NCBI GenBank assembly: GCA_003343685.1
Contig: QAKS01000047.1
Span: 1-10,686 of the forward strand
Direction: 5' to 3'
Source of the DNA: Clostridiales bacterium
Lineage (GTDB): Bacteria > Bacillota > Clostridia > Christensenellales > Christensenellaceae
DNA: 10,686 nucleotides
Positions 6,385 to 10,686 of this stretch are shown one piece after another. Each line of letters opens with the position of its first letter. The first letter of the stretch is position 1. Below the pieces are notes generated by a model that worked only from the letters and a program-made list of their open reading frames with translations, was not told the origin of the DNA and made no database searches. The position numbers and the translations under genes were made by a program.

Positions 6385-7584
6385 TCAGATATTAAACTCG
6401 TCTATGATGATTCGTTTTGCAGTCTCCAGTCTGTCCTGATCGGTACAGAAGCTGATCTTCATTTCCGATGTGGTGACGATAGCCAGATCAATGCCGTTTT
6501 TCGCAAGGGTACCGAACAGACGCGCGGCAACGCCGTGACGACGCTCCATGCCCGCGCCCGCTACAGTCAGCTTGCACAAACCGGACATGATGGACGGCTC
6601 CGGAAGTCCCGCGGAAACGAGAGCTTTTGCCGTATCCTCCAAAGCCTTTTCCGGTATGGAAAAGCAGACGTCGACGAGACCATCTTTCGGGGCAGTCTGC
6701 GTAATGATATCCACGCTGATGCCCGCCGCTGCCACAGCATCAAATATCTTAGCGGTTTCACCGGTGTTATGGGCGATGCCGGAAAGGGTGACAGTAGCCT
6801 GCCCGGTCTCGACGGACAGGTTCGTAACAGCTCTGTTTTCGTAGATAATGTCGTGCATCGTATACATGCCGGCGGGGCGCCCGACGATGAATTTGGCGGC
6901 GCGAACGGCGCCTACGGCAAACACTTCCTTGCTCTGGGCAAAGTGGTTGATTTCGATAATCTCATCGTCCTTGATGAACAACACCTGATGCTCGCCGACA
7001 ATGCTGCCGCCGCGGACGGAGTGAATTCCGATTTCGTCCTGCTGACGCGGGGAATAGCCGCTGCGTCCGTATTTGTATTCCAATGTATTTTCATATGCGG
7101 CATTGATGGAATCGGCAAGAGCCAGAGCGGTGCCGCTGGGGGAGTCCACCTTTTTATTGTGGTGCTTTTCGATGATCTCAATATCCACAGACTGACCGAA
7201 GAATCCGGCTGCCTGTTTGCACAGATCCATTTGCAGATTCACGCCGAGGGACATATTCGCTACGAAAAAGATCGGTATATGAGCAGAGGCATCGCGAATG
7301 GCCTGCTTATCCTTATCCGAATAGCCTGTCGTCGCAAGGACGAGAGGTACGTTTTTTTTCAGCCCATACTCCAGCAGCTTTCCGAGAGCCGCCGGACGCG
7401 AAAAATCAATCAGCACGTCCGCTTGGCCTGCGTCACAGGGATGTTCAAATACAGGGAAACTTTCCCTGCCTGTAGAGGCAACGTCGACACCCGCCAGAAT
7501 ATTAATCTCGCCGTCCCGTTGGGCAACGCGGGAAAGGGTCTGCCCCATCTGTCCGTTAATACCGGAAATGATAATATTAATCAT
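6385..7584 (-). CDS. dapB: 4-hydroxy-tetrahydrodipicolinate reductase fused to aspartokinase-type tandem ACT domains
   Basis: Reduces 4-hydroxy-tetrahydrodipicolinate with NAD(P)H in the diaminopimelate/lysine pathway. Residues 1 to about 247 are a full-length clostridial DapB: nucleotide-binding GINGQMG (8-14), ATTG (84-87), NMSLGVN (110-116), the catalytic motif EKHHNKKVDSPSGT (139-152; H141, H142, K145), RGGSIVGEH (191-199) and the C-terminal GMYTMHDII. Residues about 250-399 are not part of normal DapB. They match the regulatory C-terminus of aspartokinase, with a first ACT including GETAKIFDAVAAAGISVDII and QTAPKDGLVDVCFSIPE, and a second with VAGAGMERRHGVAARLFGTL and TTSEMKISF. No aspartokinase catalytic domain is present. 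Lysine or threonine feedback on the reductase is the natural inference. GAGG overlaps the dapA stop and lies five bases before the ATG, implying translational coupling. Both halves lie in one uninterrupted frame. Confidence 0.93.
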   Translation of the reverse strand: MINIIISGINGQMGQTLSRVAQRDGEINILAGVDVASTGRESFPVFEHPCDAGQADVLIDFSRPAALGKLLEYGLKKNVPLVLATTGYSDKDKQAIRDASAHIPIFFVANMSLGVNLQMDLCKQAAGFFGQSVDIEIIEKHHNKKVDSPSGTALALADSINAAYENTLEYKYGRSGYSPRQQDEIGIHSVRGGSIVGEHQVLFIKDDEIIEINHFAQSKEVFAVGAVRAAKFIVGRPAGMYTMHDIIYENRAVTNLSVETGQATVTLSGIAHNTGETAKIFDAVAAAGISVDIITQTAPKDGLVDVCFSIPEKALEDTAKALVSAGLPEPSIMSGLCKLTVAGAGMERRHGVAARLFGTLAKNGIDLAIVTTSEMKISFCTDQDRLETAKRIIIDEFNI

Positions 7585-7591
7585 AGATACC

Positions 7592-8473
7592 TCACTTTAA
7601 AAGATCGTACTTCTGCATGACGGCGGAAAGCTTTTCCGTTTCCTGCCCGGACATTTCGCAGAGGGGAAGGCGGAGTATTCCGCTGTCAAGCCCCATGAGC
7701 AGAAGAGCTGTTTTTACGGGGATAGGGTTAGTTGCCATAAACATGGCGTCCATAATGGGCTTTAGGCAAAGCTGCATTTTTGCGGCCCGTTTGGTATCGC
7801 CGTCAAGATATGCCTTGGCCATTTCGTGAACCTCCTTTGGCATGACATTTGACAATACGGAAATGACACCCTTGCCGCCGAGAGACATGATGGGAATGGT
7901 CTGGTCGTCATTGCCGGAATAGAAGTCGACACGGTCACCGCACAGCGCCATCATTTTCGCAGTATGGGAGATATCGCCGCTGGCTTCCTTCATGGCAGCA
8001 ATATTCTCGTGCTCGGCAAGCCGCGCTAACACCTCAGCCTTCATGTTAACTCCTGTGCGGGAGGGAACGTTGTAGGCGATAACGGGAAGGTCTGTGCTGT
8101 CCGCAATCGTCATATAGTGACGGTATAAACCTTCGTCCGAACATTTATTATAGTAGGGAGTGACGTGCAGCAGGGCATCCGCCCCGGCCTGTTTTGAGTA
8201 TAATGACCACTCCACGGCTGTTTTGGTGTTGTTCGCGCCTGCTCCGGCGATGACCGGAACCCTGCCGTTTACATACTCGATTGCGGTTTCAAGAGTTTTT
8301 TTCCGCTCGTCAGCGGTCATGGTAGCCGGCTCGCCGGTCGTGCCGCATATGAGAAGAGCGTCAGTGCCGTTCCCGATCTGAAAATCAAGCATTGCCTTCA
8401 AACGCCCATAATCCACACCGCTGTCGGTGAATGGAGTGATAAGCGCTGTTGCGGAACCTTCAAATATACTCAT
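7592..8473 (-). CDS. dapA: 4-hydroxy-tetrahydrodipicolinate synthase
   Basis: Condenses pyruvate with aspartate semialdehyde, the committed step towards diaminopimelate and lysine. At 293 residues it is of standard length for this class I aldolase barrel. Visible active-site elements are the GTTGE loop (44-48, T45 and T46), TPYYNK (Y108), AYNVPSR (Y134 and R139) and the Schiff-base lysine K162 in MKEASGD; the SGND loop is at 186-189. The GTTGE loop is followed by P where many homologues have S. The gene lies 34 bases after asd and eight bases before dapB. GGAGG at 8485-8481 is seven bases before the ATG. A TATAAT at 8507-8502 in the gap lacks a credible -35. Confidence 0.96.
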   Translation of the reverse strand: MSIFEGSATALITPFTDSGVDYGRLKAMLDFQIGNGTDALLICGTTGEPATMTADERKKTLETAIEYVNGRVPVIAGAGANNTKTAVEWSLYSKQAGADALLHVTPYYNKCSDEGLYRHYMTIADSTDLPVIAYNVPSRTGVNMKAEVLARLAEHENIAAMKEASGDISHTAKMMALCGDRVDFYSGNDDQTIPIMSLGGKGVISVLSNVMPKEVHEMAKAYLDGDTKRAAKMQLCLKPIMDAMFMATNPIPVKTALLLMGLDSGILRLPLCEMSGQETEKLSAVMQKYDLLK

Positions 8474-8507
8474 CGTTTGTCCTCCGTCCAGTACTTAGAT
8501 TATTATA

Positions 8508-9506
8508 CTATGCATTTCTGCGGATGTATTCCTCCGCGATTTCCACTGCGTTGGTTGCAGCGCCTTTTCTGATGTTGTCTGCCACTACCCATAGGTTTAC
8601 GCCGGAGGGAACTGTGTCGTCGCGGCGAATGCGGCCTACGAAAACCTCGTCCTTGTCCTCGGCGTCGATGGCCATGGGATATACGCCGTTTTGAGGATCG
8701 TCCTGTACGATGATGCCGGGCGCCGCCTTGAGCGCCGCCTTGAGCTCGTCCAGATCGAAAGGCTTTTCAAACTCAATGTTGATGCTCTCGCTGTGGCCGT
8801 GAAAAACAGGTACGCGGATGCATGTGGCTGTGACCTTGATGGTGTCGTCGCCCAGAATCTTATGCGTCTCGTTAACCATCTTCATCTCTTCCTTTGTATA
8901 GCCGCTTTCCAGAAAGTCGTCAATCTGGGGCAGGCAGTTGCCAAAGATCGGATAGGGGAATTTCTGGGGAGCTTCTCCCTTCATGCCGCGCTCCAGATCT
9001 CCGTAGCCGCCGACGCCTGCGCCGGATACCGCCTGATAGGTGGAATAGATGACGCGCTTAATTTTGTATAGATCGTGCAGAGGCTTTAAGACGACCATTG
9101 CCTGAATGGTCGAACAGTTGGGGTTGGCGATGATGCCGTTCTGCTTGTCAATGTCGGCGGGATTGACCTCCGGTACGACGAGAGGAACGTTCTGATCCAT
9201 GCGCCATGCGCTGCTGTTATCGATCACCACGGCGCCCGCCTTGGCCGCAAAGGGAGCGAAATGCTGGCTTGTGCTGCCGCCTGCGCTCATCAGAGCAATA
9301 TCTATATGATTTTCCTCGAAGCATGTCTCGGTAAGCTCAAGGACTTTATATTCCTTACCCATGAATTTAAGGATGGAACCTGCGCTGCGTTTGGATGCAA
9401 ACAGAAAGTATTCCTTTGCGGGGAGCTGGCGCTCCTCCAAAACCTGCAGCATTTTCCTGCCTACCATGCCTGTCGCGCCTACTACGGCGATGTTATAAGT
9501 TTTCAT
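8508..9506 (-). CDS. asd: Aspartate-semialdehyde dehydrogenase
   Basis: Reduces aspartyl phosphate to aspartate semialdehyde with NADPH, feeding both the lysine/diaminopimelate and threonine/methionine branches. The chosen ATG at 9506 gives 332 residues, close to the Gram-positive family length, and has GGAGG five bases upstream. An in-frame extension to 9632 is rejected because it would run back through the promoter. Motifs: nucleotide-binding GATGMVG (10-16), SSAWRM (98-103), catalytic Cys131 in NPNCST, YQAVSGAG (157-164, Q158) and catalytic His238 in FHGHSE. It is the first gene of the asd-dapA-dapB operon and is led by a near-consensus promoter. Confidence 0.96.
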   Translation of the reverse strand: MKTYNIAVVGATGMVGRKMLQVLEERQLPAKEYFLFASKRSAGSILKFMGKEYKVLELTETCFEENHIDIALMSAGGSTSQHFAPFAAKAGAVVIDNSSAWRMDQNVPLVVPEVNPADIDKQNGIIANPNCSTIQAMVVLKPLHDLYKIKRVIYSTYQAVSGAGVGGYGDLERGMKGEAPQKFPYPIFGNCLPQIDDFLESGYTKEEMKMVNETHKILGDDTIKVTATCIRVPVFHGHSESINIEFEKPFDLDELKAALKAAPGIIVQDDPQNGVYPMAIDAEDKDEVFVGRIRRDDTVPSGVNLWVVADNIRKGAATNAVEIAEEYIRRNA

Positions 9507-9519
9507 TGATGCCTCCGTC

Positions 9520-9566
9520 AGTGGTTTTTTTATATTTGCTCTCGCATTAAGCCAAAATACACCACT
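9520..9566 (-). promoter_or_regulatory. Foldable 5' leader of asd
   Basis: Within the predicted leader of about 67 bases, AGTGGT (9566-9561) can pair perfectly with ACCACT (9525-9520), which ends three bases before the GGAGG ribosome binding site. An inner stem pairs AAATA/TATTT and AGC/GCT around the segment 9541-9549. The leader is AT-rich and no known riboswitch consensus was recognised; it is too short for a lysine riboswitch. A chance fold is possible. Confidence 0.3.
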
Positions 9567-9579
9567 ATAATTTCCGTAT

Positions 9580-9608
9580 ATTATAGCACCATACAGAACC
9601 GACGTCAA
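9580..9608 (-). promoter_or_regulatory. Promoter of the asd-dapA-dapB operon
   Basis: On the minus strand TTGACG (9608-9603) is separated by exactly 17 bases from TATAAT (9585-9580): five of six and six of six to the housekeeping sigma consensus. The predicted transcription start is near 9573, giving a leader of about 67 bases. Confidence 0.85.
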
Positions 9609-9620
9609 CGAGCGCGGCAC

Positions 9621-9654
9621 TTGAAAAGCCACACGGATGTTGAAGTAATATAAT
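9621..9654 (+). promoter_or_regulatory. Candidate promoter of the M20 amidohydrolase
   Basis: TTGAAA at 9621-9626 and overlapping -10-like hexamers TAATAT (9646-9651, 19-base spacer) and TATAAT (9649-9654, 22-base spacer) lie upstream of the gene. The spacing is longer than ideal, so this is weaker than the divergent asd promoter 12 bases away. Confidence 0.4.
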
Positions 9655-9695
9655 ATTTATGGTATTTTAAAGAGGTGCAAAAGAGAAGGGAGCGC

Positions 9696-10686
9696 ATGAA
9701 AGTTATGAAAATAAGCGCCGATGTCAGAAAATACGAAAACTTTGTGATAGAGCAGAGAAGAAAGCTTCATGCCATACCGGAGCTGGCGGAGGAGGAAAAG
9801 GAGACAGCCGCATATATAGAAGAGCAGCTCCGGCTGCTTCGGCCGGACTCGCTGGAAAGGCTGTTCCGTACAGGGGTAAAGGCTGTCTTTCTGGCAAAGA
9901 ACCCGAAAAAGACAATTGGCCTGCGGGCGGATATGGATGCACTGCCGGTGCAGGAGCCGGACGCCTGTCCTTTTCGATCCGTACACGAGGGGAGAATGCA
10001 CGCCTGCGGACATGACGGGCATATGGCGATTATGCTGGGCATGGCGGCGCTGATCGCACAAAAGCGCGATCAGCTTGAAAATAACTATGTGCTGATTTTT
10101 CAGCCCGCAGAGGAGGCGGACGGGGGCGCACAGCCTATGATAGACGAGGGTGCGCTCGAAAATCCCAAGGTGGACGAGGTATACGGCCTCCATATCTGGC
10201 CCTATCTGGAGGCGGGGAAAATAGGCATTAAGCAGGGTCCTCTGATGGCGGGTATGAGAGATATTAATGTGGATATAATTGGAAAGAGCGCCCACGGAGC
10301 CAGACCGCAGCACGGAACCGACGCTGTCGTTGCGGCGGCGCAGTTTGTGAATCAGGCGCAGACGATCATTTCGCGCAATGTTGACCCCGTGGATACGGCA
10401 GTTCTGACGCTCGGCGTAATCAAAGGCGGTGAAGCCCGAAATATTGTCTGTGACCGCGTACATATGGAGGGGACGCTCCGAACATTTGACGACGGCGTCG
10501 CCGACATGGTGAAGGGAAGGCTTTACGACATTCTGAGCGGGCTGGAAAAGGGCATGGGTGTTGAGACAAGGTGCTATGAGACGATGGCATTTCCGGCGGT
10601 GGTCAACGATCGGGCTTTGACCCAAAGAGCGAAAGAAAGGCTGGATGAAAGCGACATTGCCCATGTGGAGAAGGTGATGATCTCCG
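9696..10686 (+). CDS. M20-family metallo-amidohydrolase, 3' end beyond the window
   Basis: A zinc/manganese-type peptidase-fold amidohydrolase of the M20D group (hippurate hydrolase, indole-acetyl-amino-acid hydrolase and N-acetyl-diaminopimelate deacetylase relatives). 330 codons are visible, and a full-length member is about 380-400. Motifs: GLRADMDALP (75-84), MHACGHDGH (101-109, ligands C104 and H106), FQPAEE (135-140, E140), GLHIWP (164-169, H166) and GKSAHGARP (196-204). The dimerisation 'lid' domain follows that last segment. The adjacent dap operon makes a diaminopimelate-related deacetylase tempting, but this subfamily is broad and substrate assignment from sequence is unreliable. 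AAGGGAG at 9686-9692 precedes the ATG at 9696 by only three bases; the ATG at 9705 (12 bases) is a possible alternative start. Confidence 0.88.
   Translation, partial: MKVMKISADVRKYENFVIEQRRKLHAIPELAEEEKETAAYIEEQLRLLRPDSLERLFRTGVKAVFLAKNPKKTIGLRADMDALPVQEPDACPFRSVHEGRMHACGHDGHMAIMLGMAALIAQKRDQLENNYVLIFQPAEEADGGAQPMIDEGALENPKVDEVYGLHIWPYLEAGKIGIKQGPLMAGMRDINVDIIGKSAHGARPQHGTDAVVAAAQFVNQAQTIISRNVDPVDTAVLTLGVIKGGEARNIVCDRVHMEGTLRTFDDGVADMVKGRLYDILSGLEKGMGVETRCYETMAFPAVVNDRALTQRAKERLDESDIAHVEKVMIS

Noticed and set aside
6298..7620. Open frame of 440 codons on the plus strand
   Set aside because: It lies antisense to dapB, whose frame has unmistakable enzyme motifs. The plus-strand translation resembles no family and has no ribosome binding site worth noting.
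8502..8507. TATAAT in the asd-dapA gap as an internal promoter
   Set aside because: No acceptable -35 or TGn extension accompanies it, and the genes are close enough for a single transcript.
9507..9600. Lysine riboswitch or T-box upstream of asd
   Set aside because: The leader is far too short and none of the conserved core sequences were seen.
9507..9632. N-terminal extension of asd by 42 codons
   Set aside because: It has no ribosome binding site, would cover the near-consensus promoter, and the family starts exactly at the ATG preceded by GGAGG.
9657..10664. Open frame of 335 codons on the minus strand
   Set aside because: It is antisense to the M20 amidohydrolase, which carries all metal-ligand motifs. 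The antisense translation is rich in His, Cys and Arg in the way of shadow frames.
1..10686. Mobile elements, CRISPR repeats or tRNA genes
   Set aside because: No transposase or integrase motifs, no regularly spaced repeats and no tRNA-like cloverleaf were seen on either strand.

Overview
The window looks like a chromosomal segment of a low-to-mid GC, Gram-positive anaerobe of the Clostridia (possibly an Oscillospiraceae- or Lachnospiraceae-like gut bacterium). This is inferred from strong GGAGG-type ribosome binding sites, an aldo/keto reductase with a ferredoxin-like tail, a TIGR04076-type small protein, a PHP-UvrD helicase fusion and an asd-dapA-dapB lysine/diaminopimelate cluster. No mobile element, CRISPR array, tRNA or rRNA was seen.

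Left part (1-4396, all minus strand): the first three codons of an unseen gene sit just after an XRE-family regulator with a helical-repeat-like C-terminus (14-1120). That regulator's promoter contains nested palindromes. A strong intrinsic terminator (1216-1242) separates it from a 1042-residue protein (1268-4396) that joins a PHP metallo-hydrolase domain, a zinc-ribbon-like segment and a complete UvrD/Rep-type helicase.

Middle (4397-6223): a divergent promoter region, where both sides carry TGATATAAT extended -10 boxes, drives the helicase leftward and an aldo/keto reductase with two 4Fe-4S motifs rightward. The reductase reading frame is broken by one missing base in an A-run near 4889-4893. 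A hairpin with T-tracts on both strands lies between it and a convergent TIGR04076-family gene (5755-6099).

Right part (6224-9506, minus strand): an operon reads asd, dapA, dapB and then a 41-codon small ORF. It takes aspartate semialdehyde through the first steps of the diaminopimelate/lysine branch. The dapB product is unusual: after a complete DapB enzyme it carries about 150 residues matching the paired ACT regulatory domains of aspartokinase. A near-consensus promoter (TTGACG-17-TATAAT) and a short, foldable leader precede asd. Divergent from asd, an M20-family amidohydrolase (9696 to the window end, truncated) may be an N-acyl-amino-acid or N-acetyl-diaminopimelate deacetylase.

The strongest candidate for something under-described is the DapB-ACT-ACT fusion, which suggests that feedback control sits on the reductase. 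The next are the small ORF at the end of the dap operon and the PHP-helicase fusion with an altered zinc knuckle.
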